Positions 7,205 to 14,157 of a stretch of DNA of 14,502 nucleotides are shown here, piece by piece (positions within the stretch are counted from its first letter, which is position 1; every line of letters begins with the position of its first letter). The DNA lies in assembly GCA_031431235.1 (NCBI GenBank), contig JANPDA010000284.1:1-14502 (forward strand), read 5' to 3'. The notes under the pieces were generated by a model that saw nothing but the letters and a program-made list of their open reading frames with translations, was not told where the DNA came from and did no database searches. The stretch comes from JANNSW01 sp031431235. Lineage in GTDB: Bacteria > Pseudomonadota > Alphaproteobacteria > Rhizobiales > Hyphomicrobiaceae. Made by a program: the position numbers and the translations under genes.

Positions 7205-8413
7205 GTGGCACGCGGAAGCTATCTCTTTACGAGCGAGTCGGTATCCGAAGGGCATCCCGACAAGGTCTGCGACCGCATCTCGGACGAGATCGTGGATCTG
7301 TTTTATCGCGAGGGCCCCAAATCGGGGATCAGCCCCTGGGACATCCGGGCTGCCTGCGAGACGCTCGCGACCACCAATCAAGTGGTGATCGCCGGAGAGA
7401 CGCGCGGGCCGCAAATCGTCACCAAGGACTGGATCTCCCATGTCGCGCGCATGGCGATCCGCGATATCGGCTACGAGCAGGACGGATTCCACTGGGAAAA
7501 GGCCGACATCAAGGTGCTGCTGCACCCGCAATCGGCCGACATCGCGCAAGGGGTCGATGCCAAGCAGCCGACCAATCAGGAGGAAGGCGCGGGCGACCAG
7601 GGCATCATGTTCGGCTATGCCTGCCGCGAGACGCCCGAGCTGATGCCGGCGCCGATCTACTACGCCCACAAGATCCTGGAGACGCTCGCGGGCGCCCGCA
7701 AGAGCGGCAAGGGCGAAGCCGCCAAGCTCGGTCCCGACGCCAAGAGCCAGGTGACCGTGCGCTACGAGAACGGCAAGCCTGTCGGCGCCACGCAGATCGT
7801 GGTCTCCCACCAGCATCTCGTCGCCGATCTGACGTCGCGCCAGGTGCGGGAGATCGTCGAGCCGTATGTGCGCAAGGTTCTGCCCGAGGGCTGGATCGGC
7901 AAGGACTGCCTCTGGCACGTCAATCCGACGGGCAAGTTCTTCATCGGCGGGCCGGACGGCGATTGCGGTTTGACCGGCCGCAAGATCATCGTCGATACTT
8001 ATGGCGGGGCCGCGCCCCACGGCGGCGGCGCCTTCTCCGGCAAGGATCCGACCAAGGTCGACCGGTCGGCAGCCTATGCCGCGCGCTACCTCGCCAAGAA
8101 CGTCGTCGCAGCCGGCCTCAGTGATCGCTGCACGATCCAGCTCTCCTATGCGATCGGCGTCGCCAAGCCGCTCTCGATCTATGTCGACCTCTACGACAAT
8201 CCCAACAGGATCGATCCGGCACGCCTCGAAAGGGCGCTGGGCGAGGTGATGGACCTGACGCCCCGCGGCATCCGCAAGCACCTCGACCTCAACAAGCCGA
8301 TCTATGCGCGGACCGCGGCCTACGGACACTTCGGGCGCACGCCCGATGCCGAAGGCGGTTTCTCCTGGGAGCGGACGGACCTCATTGACCAGATCAAGCG
8401 CGCGGCCGGTTGA
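7205..8413 (+). CDS. metK: S-adenosylmethionine synthase
   Basis: MetK condenses methionine and ATP to S-adenosylmethionine in the cytoplasm, as a homotetramer dependent on Mg2+ and K+. The three-domain fold is indicated by conserved motifs: SESVSEGHPDKVCDRISDE at about 10-28, the methionine/ATP-site motif GAGDQGIMFGYAC from 128, and GGPDGDCGLTGRKIIVDTYGG from 248 leading into HGGGAFSGKDPTKVDRSA. It has 402 residues, slightly longer than the E. coli enzyme, as is usual in alphaproteobacteria. Start GTG 7205 is set by the GGGGAGG site. A promoter-like TTGACC and a leader hairpin lie upstream, so it may have its own transcript. Its 3' end overlaps the likely trmB start. Its product feeds both tRNA-modifying enzymes encoded here. 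Confidence 0.97.
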   Translation: MARGSYLFTSESVSEGHPDKVCDRISDEIVDLFYREGPKSGISPWDIRAACETLATTNQVVIAGETRGPQIVTKDWISHVARMAIRDIGYEQDGFHWEKADIKVLLHPQSADIAQGVDAKQPTNQEEGAGDQGIMFGYACRETPELMPAPIYYAHKILETLAGARKSGKGEAAKLGPDAKSQVTVRYENGKPVGATQIVVSHQHLVADLTSRQVREIVEPYVRKVLPEGWIGKDCLWHVNPTGKFFIGGPDGDCGLTGRKIIVDTYGGAAPHGGGAFSGKDPTKVDRSAAYAARYLAKNVVAAGLSDRCTIQLSYAIGVAKPLSIYVDLYDNPNRIDPARLERALGEVMDLTPRGIRKHLDLNKPIYARTAAYGHFGRTPDAEGGFSWERTDLIDQIKRAAG

Positions 8414-9122
8414 GCCACGGGCAAGGCCTGCTCTCGACGGCTCCTGGCCCGAGCGCCAGTTCTTCGGCCGCCAGAAAGGCAAGGCGCTGCGTCCCCGTCA
8501 GGTGGCGCGGCTGGAGCGGCTGCTGCCGGGTTTGCGACTGGACCTGAGAGACCCGGCGCCGCGGGTGCTCGCCGAGCTGTTCGGCGAGCCGGTCGACAGC
8601 ATCGCGCTCGAGATCGGATTCGGCGGGGGCGAGCATCTGGCGTTCCAGGCTGGCGCTCATCCACGGACCGGCTTCATCGGCATCGAGCCGTTCGTGAACG
8701 GCGTTTCCTCGCTGCTGCAGCATGTCGAGGACGGTAAGCTCAAAAATATACGGATCTTCGACCAGGAGGCCGGACCCGTTCTCGACTGGCTGCCGGCAGC
8801 CTCCATCGCGCAGGCGTTCATCCTGTTTCCCGATCCCTGGCCAAAGACGAGGCATCGCAAGCGCCGCCTCGTCTCCCCGCGGACCCTTGGCCGGCTCGCC
8901 CGGGTCCTGATGCCAGGCGCGGAGCTGAGGATCGCAACCGACATCGCGGACTACGCGCTGGGGACCTTGCTGGCGCTGCAGGCCACGCCCGAGCTGACCT
9001 GGACAGCCCGCTCGGCCAGGGATTGGCGCGAGCGCAGCGCGGACTGGCCCGAGACCCGCTACGAGCGCAAGGCGGTCGAGGCCGCACGCAGGTGCACCTA
9101 CTTCCGCTTCAGGCGGGTCTGA
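8385..9122 (+). CDS. trmB: tRNA (guanine-N7-)-methyltransferase TrmB
   Basis: TrmB uses SAM to form m7G46 in the variable loop of tRNAs. The Rossmann-type SAM site EIGFGGGEHL begins at residue 76 and is followed by FIGIEPFVNG; the family signature FPDPWPKTRHRKRRLV begins at residue 148, and the C-terminal tRNA-contacting region ends with TRYERKAVEAARRCTYFRF. No ATG or GTG lies in frame between the metK stop and the conserved FFGRQKGKALRPRQ segment, so the start must lie inside metK. TTG 8385 (29-base overlap, GGA-rich sequence just upstream) gives 245 residues, close to the E. coli length; ATG 8346 is an alternative. The overlap implies coupling to metK. The function is secure, the start uncertain. 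Confidence 0.95.
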   Translation: MTRSSARPVEPRARPALDGSWPERQFFGRQKGKALRPRQVARLERLLPGLRLDLRDPAPRVLAELFGEPVDSIALEIGFGGGEHLAFQAGAHPRTGFIGIEPFVNGVSSLLQHVEDGKLKNIRIFDQEAGPVLDWLPAASIAQAFILFPDPWPKTRHRKRRLVSPRTLGRLARVLMPGAELRIATDIADYALGTLLALQATPELTWTARSARDWRERSADWPETRYERKAVEAARRCTYFRFRRV

Positions 9123-9185
9123 TCGGCTGCAGTTGCCGGCTCGGATGCTGGCCTGGTTTGGCTTCATTCGGACCATCCTGACTGG

Positions 9186-9200
9186 CGGACTTCGGGTCCG
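9186..9200 (+). terminator. Weak terminator-like hairpin after trmB
   Basis: CGGAC and GTCCG enclose the loop TTCGG, about 65 bases after the trmB stop. The stem is short and no T run follows, so it is at best a weak or Rho-assisted stop site. Confidence 0.2.
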
Positions 9201-9435
9201 AGCGGTGCTCGTAACACCACCAGGGCCCTTGATCTGACCGCAAGGGATGTGGATTTGAGCAGCATGACCCCATTTGTTGCCGGCGCAAGGAATCGACAGC
9301 CGACACGAGCTATGGACAAAGGGCAGCCAGGCCCGGCGAGGCAACCTTCACCCTCACCACCCGCCCCAACCCCAAAGGGCAGCAAGCCCTCGATTTGATC
9401 GCAGCCATGGCAATTCAGCCAGTAGCGGTTCCCCA

Positions 9436-9459
9436 GTTTCAATCTCAACCGATTGAAAC
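9436..9459. repeat. Perfect 9-bp inverted repeat in the trmB-bamD gap
   Basis: GTTTCAATC (9436-9444) and GATTGAAAC (9451-9459) enclose TCAACC. There is no T run on either side, so an operator or a remnant of a mobile repeat is more likely than a terminator. Function unknown. Confidence 0.5.
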
Positions 9460-9698
9460 GGCAGGAAAATCGTCACGGGCAGCCGAGGAGATTCGGACTA
9501 ATGCATCGCCAAACATCGAACGACGCATAGCCATCGCTCTAGAATCACCATAATTTCTTGGCTTGTGGCAGGCTCATCGCCTATGGAGGATGACTTTCCC
9601 GGCGAGGCCGAGCAGATCGAGTGCGTGCCGCGATTGTCGAGCTTGCTCGGCCGGGGCCGATGAGCGACAGAAATCTCCCGAGGGGGACTGAGCGAGCG

Positions 9699-10619
9699 AT
9701 GCCGATGCAGAAGACCGCGGGACTCGATAGGCTGGCACGCTCATTTGCGATTGCGGCGGCCGTTGCCCTCGCGCTCCCGCTCGCCGGCTGCTCAGGCTCG
9801 TTGTTCGGTAGCGACCAGACCTCGAGCATCGAGAACTCCGACCCGCCCGACAAGCTCTATGCCGACGGCGAGAACCTGATGGCGGCTGGCGCCTTCTCCG
9901 AGGCTGCAAAGAAGTTCGAGGACGTGGAGCGCAACTACCCGTTCTCCAACGATCCCCAGCGCCCCTATGCCCGCAAGTCGCTCGCGCTCGCGGCCTATTC
10001 CTATTACCGCGCTGGCGAGTACGACGACGCCATTGCAACCGGCAAGCGCTACACGTCCATGCACGCTGGGACCGAGGATGCCGCGCTCGCCCACCACGTC
10101 GTCGCCATGTCCTATTTCTCGCAGATGAACGACGCCAACCGCGACCAGACCTTCACGCGCAAGGCAATCGAGGAGTTCCACACGCTGATCCGCCTCTACC
10201 CCACCAGCAACTATGTGGAGGAGGATCGCAACCGTCTGCGCATCGCCGAGGACAGCCTCGCCGCCTCCGAGATGAACGTTGGTCGCTTCTACATGAAGAA
10301 AGCGAACTATCTGGCGGCCATCAACCGGTTCAAGACCGTCGTCGCCGAGCATCAGCAGACCAGCCACGTCGAGGAGGCGCTGATGCGCCTGTCGGAATGC
10401 TATCTGGCGCTCGGCATCGCCGACGAAGCCCAGACGGCCGCAGCCATCCTCGGGCACAACTTCCCCGATTCGCCCTGGTACAAGGACGCCTACGCGCTTC
10501 TGAGCAAGGACGGGCTCTCCCCCAAGGAAAACACCGAGTCCGACCTGAGCAAGGCTTGGCACACCGCCGTGAAAACGGTTGGCAGCCTCAACCCGCTCTC
10601 GTCCTCTTCAGCGCAGTAG
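9699..10619 (+). CDS. bamD: Outer-membrane protein assembly factor BamD (lipoprotein)
   Basis: BamD is an essential lipoprotein of the BAM complex, held in the inner leaflet of the outer membrane, where it helps fold beta-barrel proteins. From ATG 9699 it has 306 residues. The N-terminus has arginine and lysine, a hydrophobic stretch and the lipobox LAGC with the lipidated cysteine at residue 31; Lnt encoded upstream would acylate it. TPR-like repeats follow, with LYADGENLMAAGAFSEAAKKFEDVERNYPFS and further helix pairs up to about residue 280. The frame extends upstream to 9621, but 9699 gives a normal signal peptide; AGGGGGA at 9681-9687 is a somewhat distant ribosome site. In relatives bamD lies after lpxC and before recN; here its neighbours are trmB and ligA. 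ligA begins 21 bases after its stop, so a shared transcript is likely. Confidence 0.93.
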   Translation: MPMQKTAGLDRLARSFAIAAAVALALPLAGCSGSLFGSDQTSSIENSDPPDKLYADGENLMAAGAFSEAAKKFEDVERNYPFSNDPQRPYARKSLALAAYSYYRAGEYDDAIATGKRYTSMHAGTEDAALAHHVVAMSYFSQMNDANRDQTFTRKAIEEFHTLIRLYPTSNYVEEDRNRLRIAEDSLAASEMNVGRFYMKKANYLAAINRFKTVVAEHQQTSHVEEALMRLSECYLALGIADEAQTAAAILGHNFPDSPWYKDAYALLSKDGLSPKENTESDLSKAWHTAVKTVGSLNPLSSSSAQ

Positions 10620-10640
10620 CCTGCCGGGTCTGAGACCGCG

Positions 10641-12773
10641 ATGGCGAAAGCCCGCCCGCCCACCTCCCCTTCGATCGAGAGCCTGAGCAAGGCTGCGGCG
10701 CGCGCCGAGCTCGAGCAGCTCGCATCCGAGATCGCCGGCCATGACCGGCGCTACCATCTGGAGGATGCGCCGATCGTCTCGGACGCAGCCTACGACGCGC
10801 TCGTTGCGCGCAATCGGGCGATCGAGGCGCATTTTCCCGAGCTGGCCCGTCCAGACAGCCCGTCGCGGCGCGTTGGCGCAACGCCGGCGGGTCCCTTTGG
10901 CAAGGTCCGCCATCGGGTCCCCATGCTCTCGCTCGGCAATGCCTTTGCCGATGACGAGATTCGCGAGTTTCTCGACCGCGTTCGCCGCTTCCTCGGGCTC
11001 GATCGAGATGGGATCGTGGAGACGACCGCCGAGCCCAAGATCGACGGCCTCTCGATCTCGCTGCGCTACGAGCGCGGCCGGCTGATCGAAGGCGCGACGC
11101 GCGGCGACGGCGCCGAGGGCGAGAACGTGACGGCCAACGTCGCGACCATCAGCGGTCTGCCCAAGCGCGTCGCCGCCGCCGACTTTCCCTCCCCGTTCGA
11201 GGTGCGCGGCGAGATCTATTTCGCCCGCTCCGACTTCCTGAAGCTCAATGCCGCGCAAAAGGCGGACGGCGGCAAGATCTTCGCCAATCCGCGCAATGCC
11301 GCCGCCGGCTCGCTGCGCCAGCTCGATACGACGATCACGGCGAGCCGGCCCTTGCGCTTCTTCGCCTATACATGGGGCGAGACCGCATCCTTGCCTGCCA
11401 CAACCCAGCTCGGCATGGTGGAGGCCTTCTCCCGCTGGGGCTTCCCGACCAACCCATTGATGAAGCTCTGCAAATCGGCTGACGAGCTGATCGCCTACCA
11501 CCAGCTGATCGGCGAGCAGCGCGCCGCCCTCGACTACGACATCGACGGCGTCGTCTACAAGGTCAACCGTCTCGATCTCCAGCAGCGCCTCGGCTTCGTC
11601 TCGCGCTCGCCGCGCTGGGCGATCGCGCACAAATTCCCGGCCGAGCAGGCGACCACTGTTCTGCGCGAGATCGAGATCCAGGTCGGCCGCACCGGCGCGC
11701 TGACCCCCGTCGCCCGCCTCGAGCCCGTCAATGTCGGCGGCGTCGTCGTCACCAACGCGACCCTCCACAACGAGGAGGAAATCGCACGCAAGGACATCCG
11801 CGTCGGCGACACCGTAACCGTTCAGCGCGCCGGCGATGTGATCCCGCAGGTGCTGGGGTTCATCCTCGAGAAGCGGCCGCGGGATGCCGTGCCCTACGTC
11901 TTCCCGGCAACCTGCCCCGCCTGCGGCAGCCACGCCGTCAGGGACGTGAACGAGCGCACCGGCAAATCCGACGTGGTGCGCCGCTGCGCCGGCGGCCTCG
12001 TCTGCCCGGCACAGGCCGTCGAGCGCTTGAAGCATTTCGTCTCGCGCAACGCCTTCGATATCGAGGGCCTGGGCGAAAAGCAGATCGAGGCTTTCCACCA
12101 GGACGGGCTCATCCGCACGCCAGCCGACATCTTCCGGCTCGCCAAGCGCCAGGGCCAGGCACGGATCGAGATCGAGGAACGTGAAGGCTTCGGCAAGAAG
12201 AAGGTGCAGAACCTCTTTGCGGCGATCGAGGCCCGGCGCACCATCACCCTGCCCCGCTTCCTGTTCGGTCTGGGCATCCGCCACATCGGCGAGACGACCG
12301 CGCGCGACCTCGCCAAGGCCTATGGGACGCTGGACGCTCTCAGCAAGGCCGCTCTGGCTGCCGTCGACAGCGGCCCCGACGGTGAGGCCTATGCCGACAT
12401 CGATGCCATCGAGGGCATCGGCGAGACGGTGGTCGACGCCCTCGTCGGCTTTTTCGGCGAAGCCCACAACCTCGCCGTGCTCGACGATCTGGGTTCGCAG
12501 ATCGTGGTTGAGACGTTCGAGGCGCCGGCGACTGCGGGGTCCCCCGTCGCCGGCAAGACCGTCGTCTTCACCGGGACGCTCGAGCGCCTGTCGCGTGCGG
12601 AAGCCAAGGCCCAGGCCGAGCGGCTCGGCGCGAAAGTCTCGGGCTCGGTCTCCAAGAAGACCGACATCGTCGTCGCTGGGCCCGGCGCCGGATCGAAACT
12701 CGCCGAAGCCCAGAAGCACGGCGTGAAAGTGCTGAGCGAGGAGGAGTGGCTCGCGTTGATCGGCTCCGCCTGA
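10641..12773 (+). CDS. ligA: NAD+-dependent DNA ligase LigA
   Basis: LigA seals nicks in duplex DNA during replication and repair, using NAD+. All domains are present in 710 residues: the Ia NAD-binding region (YHLEDAPIVSDAAYD near 38-52), the adenylation domain with KIDG and adenylated K133, the OB fold, a four-cysteine zinc finger (C425, C428, C449, C455), helix-hairpin-helix repeats (about 510-610) and a C-terminal BRCT domain (about 636-708, GKTVVFTGTLERLSRAEAK). ATG 10641 follows bamD by 21 bases without a strong ribosome site. In Hyphomicrobiales recN usually lies between bamD and ligA; it is absent here. No clear terminator follows; an AT-rich patch and a nested inverted repeat lie shortly after the stop. 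Confidence 0.97.
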   Translation: MAKARPPTSPSIESLSKAAARAELEQLASEIAGHDRRYHLEDAPIVSDAAYDALVARNRAIEAHFPELARPDSPSRRVGATPAGPFGKVRHRVPMLSLGNAFADDEIREFLDRVRRFLGLDRDGIVETTAEPKIDGLSISLRYERGRLIEGATRGDGAEGENVTANVATISGLPKRVAAADFPSPFEVRGEIYFARSDFLKLNAAQKADGGKIFANPRNAAAGSLRQLDTTITASRPLRFFAYTWGETASLPATTQLGMVEAFSRWGFPTNPLMKLCKSADELIAYHQLIGEQRAALDYDIDGVVYKVNRLDLQQRLGFVSRSPRWAIAHKFPAEQATTVLREIEIQVGRTGALTPVARLEPVNVGGVVVTNATLHNEEEIARKDIRVGDTVTVQRAGDVIPQVLGFILEKRPRDAVPYVFPATCPACGSHAVRDVNERTGKSDVVRRCAGGLVCPAQAVERLKHFVSRNAFDIEGLGEKQIEAFHQDGLIRTPADIFRLAKRQGQARIEIEEREGFGKKKVQNLFAAIEARRTITLPRFLFGLGIRHIGETTARDLAKAYGTLDALSKAALAAVDSGPDGEAYADIDAIEGIGETVVDALVGFFGEAHNLAVLDDLGSQIVVETFEAPATAGSPVAGKTVVFTGTLERLSRAEAKAQAERLGAKVSGSVSKKTDIVVAGPGAGSKLAEAQKHGVKVLSEEEWLALIGSA

Positions 12774-12795
12774 GTGGATGCAAGTCACCCAGCTT

Positions 12796-12840
12796 CGGAA
12801 TATTCACATTATAAATCAATATGTTGAGTTACAAATTGCC
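12796..12840. other. AT-rich patch after ligA
   Basis: About 45 bases of strongly AT-rich sequence in otherwise GC-rich DNA, including TATAAA (12810-12815) and, on the minus strand, a perfect TATAAT at 12809-12814. No good -35 partner is present for either strand. Half of it loosely resembles a Xer recombination arm (ATATGTTGAGT at 12819-12829), described under findings. Function unknown. Confidence 0.35.
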
Positions 12841-12887
12841 TCGCCTCGTTCTGCTCGAAACGAGCAAGCTGAACGAAATGTAGGCGA
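12841..12887 (+). repeat. Nested inverted repeat downstream of ligA
   Basis: Three stacked stems: TCGCCT (12841-12846) with AGGCGA (12882-12887), CGTTC (12847-12851) with GAACG (12871-12875), and GCTCG (12853-12857) with CGAGC (12861-12865) around an AAA loop, 16 bp in all with internal loops on one side. It may stabilise or end the ligA transcript, although no T run follows, or be a structured RNA or protein-binding site. Confidence 0.5.
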
Positions 12888-13004
12888 ATGACCCCGCCCC
12901 TGCCCTATTCCGTCCCCATCACCGCCCGAAAGGGGAGGCATATTCATTCTCGTTCAAGGGGCGATGGGTTGTCTCCCTGCGAGCCGAAGCGGAGGACGAA
13001 AAGT

Positions 13005-13613
13005 ATGTCCCAGTCTTGCGAGCAGATGCCGAGTGTCGCGTTGGGTCGGATCGGGTTGCGTATCGTCCCGGCACGTCGGCTGCCTGCTCGCGGTGTATCG
13101 GTCTCCGGCTTCCTGTGGCGTGAGAGTGGCGTTGCGTTGCGTGGACCTGCTGTGAGTTGCGTCGGCGTCGGGTCGAGCTGGTTGCGTCATGCGTCGAAGA
13201 GTTCTGCGTCGAAGAGTTCCGCGTCGGTAGCTGTTGCGTCCCCCCGAGCCCTGTTCTCGCGTCTGCTCGAGGTTGTCCGGTCGATGTCGCGGGCGAGGAA
13301 GTGTGAGCGTCTCGTCAGACGTTGGTCCGATCCCAAGTCCCAGTTGCGTCGCGTTGGTGTTGCGTCGCCGTGCGTTACCCTGGTTGCTGCTCCCCTCGAG
13401 CGTAGGTCGGCTCCCAGCGGGTATCGTCTCCACTAGTTCCCCAGTTGCGTCTGCGTCCAGCTCCGTTGCCTCGAGTTTCTATCAGTTGTCCAGCGTGGCG
13501 TCAGCGTACAGTAGCGTTGCGTCGGATCGAGTTGCGTCGCGTCATTGGCCGTAAGCGTCGTTTGTGTTGTCAGCGTCCGTTGCGTGAGTTGCGTCGAAAA
13601 TCAAGCCTTCCCA
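13005..13613 (+). repeat. Region rich in GTTGCGTC/GCGTC words on one strand
   Basis: Between 13141 and 13600 the pentamer GCGTC occurs 20 times on the plus strand, and its complement GACGC does not occur. The octamer GTTGCGTC occurs nine times, starting at 13156, 13181, 13233, 13343, 13359, 13444, 13516, 13531 and 13588, with irregular spacing and in all three reading frames, so it is not a protein repeat. T exceeds A (48 to 22 in rows 13141-13200 and 13441-13560). The open frame from ATG 13005 (GGAGG nine bases upstream, 143 residues, Ser/Arg/Val-rich) resembles nothing I know and is probably not a gene. No function is recognised. Confidence 0.55.
13190..13219 (+). repeat. Two tandem 15-bp units
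   Basis: TGCGTCGAAGAGTTC occurs twice in perfect tandem (13190-13204 and 13205-13219), followed by a third partial start, CGCGTCGG. It lies within the GCGTC-rich region and shows that slippage or duplication has acted there. Confidence 0.8.
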
Positions 13614-13916
13614 ATAATAAGTAACAGGTCGAAGCGTCAAGCATCAACGTCTTGAAGACGTGCGCGAGTTCGGAGGAACGTCCAGGGAAGGGCTGAGGAT
13701 TTCGAGTGGTGCGTTGCAGAGTCGGCGAGTGCTGGATCAGTTGATCGTCCCGGCTCGCTCGCCGGCGGATGAGTACCACGGCAGAGCTTGGCAGGTGTGG
13801 TCGGTCGAGAATGAAACAGAGGCTTCGCGTGAACAGGTTTCGCGTAACGTAACCTCTTTCTCCCCCGGGCGCACCTGCCAACCCCCTGCGGCCAACCTGG
13901 ACGAGCAATACCAATG
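13614..13916. other. Upstream region of the small gene, palindrome and short repeats
   Basis: Roughly 300 bases without a credible gene. It contains a 15-base near-perfect palindrome, ACGTCTTGAAGACGT (13647-13661), and TTCGCGT repeated 15 bases apart at 13824 and 13839, the second within GGTTTCGCGTAACGTAACC (13836-13854), whose ends GGTT/AACC are inverted. These could be operator sites for the downstream small gene; no good promoter hexamers were found. Confidence 0.35.
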
Positions 13917-13923
13917 AAGGAAG
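13917..13923 (+). promoter_or_regulatory. Ribosome binding site of the small gene
   Basis: AAGGAAG lies five bases before ATG 13929 and favours that start over the in-frame ATG at 13914, which would place the site inside the coding sequence. Confidence 0.6.
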
Positions 13924-13928
13924 CTGCT

Positions 13929-14141
13929 ATGACCCTGATGAGCCCCCGTCCTGTCAATCCGTTGCAGTGGAGCGAAGCGATCGGTCTGGCGCGGCACACC
14001 TGCGCCCGCGTGTTCCGAGACGGCGGCTCGCCCTCCGACGCAATGCGCAGCTTCGGGCTGCGTGCCCGCACCGTCGAGCGCGCCGATTGGGACGAGGCGA
14101 TCCGCTCGATCGCGCAGTCGATCTGCTCGGCCGTCCGCTGA
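13929..14141 (+). CDS. Small conserved-looking protein of unknown function, 70 residues
   Basis: I do not recognise a named family. The protein begins MTLMSPRPVNPLQWSEAIGL and looks like a short soluble helical protein with two amphipathic stretches (about 12-27 and 48-68), three cysteines, two near the ends of these stretches, and no signal peptide or membrane segment. Support for a real gene: a good ribosome site, codons mostly ending in G or C as in the neighbouring genes, and a tryptophan/arginine/alanine composition typical of small Hyphomicrobiales proteins of the WSxAxxLA type. It stands alone between the GCGTC-rich region and repeat copy 2, 16 bases before the latter, and is convergent with the oxidoreductase. 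An ATG at 13914 would add five residues. Function unknown. Confidence 0.65.
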   Translation: MTLMSPRPVNPLQWSEAIGLARHTCARVFRDGGSPSDAMRSFGLRARTVERADWDEAIRSIAQSICSAVR

Positions 14142-14157
14142 CGTTTTGCCCCGGTGC

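Larger units (their letters stand above)
9123..9698. other. Gene-poor joint between trmB and bamD
   Basis: No recognisable gene in 576 bases. In Hyphomicrobiales trmB is normally followed by rimP-nusA and bamD preceded by lpxC; neither appears. Visible items: a short stem CGGAC/GTCCG with loop TTCGG (9186-9200), which competes with a 7-bp pairing of 9168-9174 with 9195-9201; an open frame without an early start codon from 9233 to the TAA at 9551-9553; a perfect 9-bp inverted repeat at 9436-9459; and TAGAAT (9540-9545), a possible -10 for bamD with a poor -35. The segment looks like filler or degraded DNA at a rearrangement joint; this is inference. Confidence 0.5.

Noticed and set aside
9436..9459. 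CRISPR repeat, because GTTTCAATC resembles the start of some repeats
   Set aside because: Only one copy, no spacers and no cas genes in the window.
9583..9692. Short open frames beginning MEDDFPGEAEQIE or MTFPARPS before bamD
   Set aside because: 26 and 33 residues, ribosome site absent or directly adjacent to the start, no recognised leader-peptide pattern.
12954..13433. Minus-strand open frame of 159 residues across the GCGTC region
   Set aside because: Begins at GTG without a ribosome site, and its residues reflect the GACGC-type repeat on that strand; stop codons are scarce there because of base bias.
13005..13436. Open frame of 143 residues with GGAGG nine bases upstream of its ATG
   Set aside because: Low-complexity Ser/Arg/Val-rich product matching nothing known; the repeated octamer falls in all frames, so the frame is probably open by composition.
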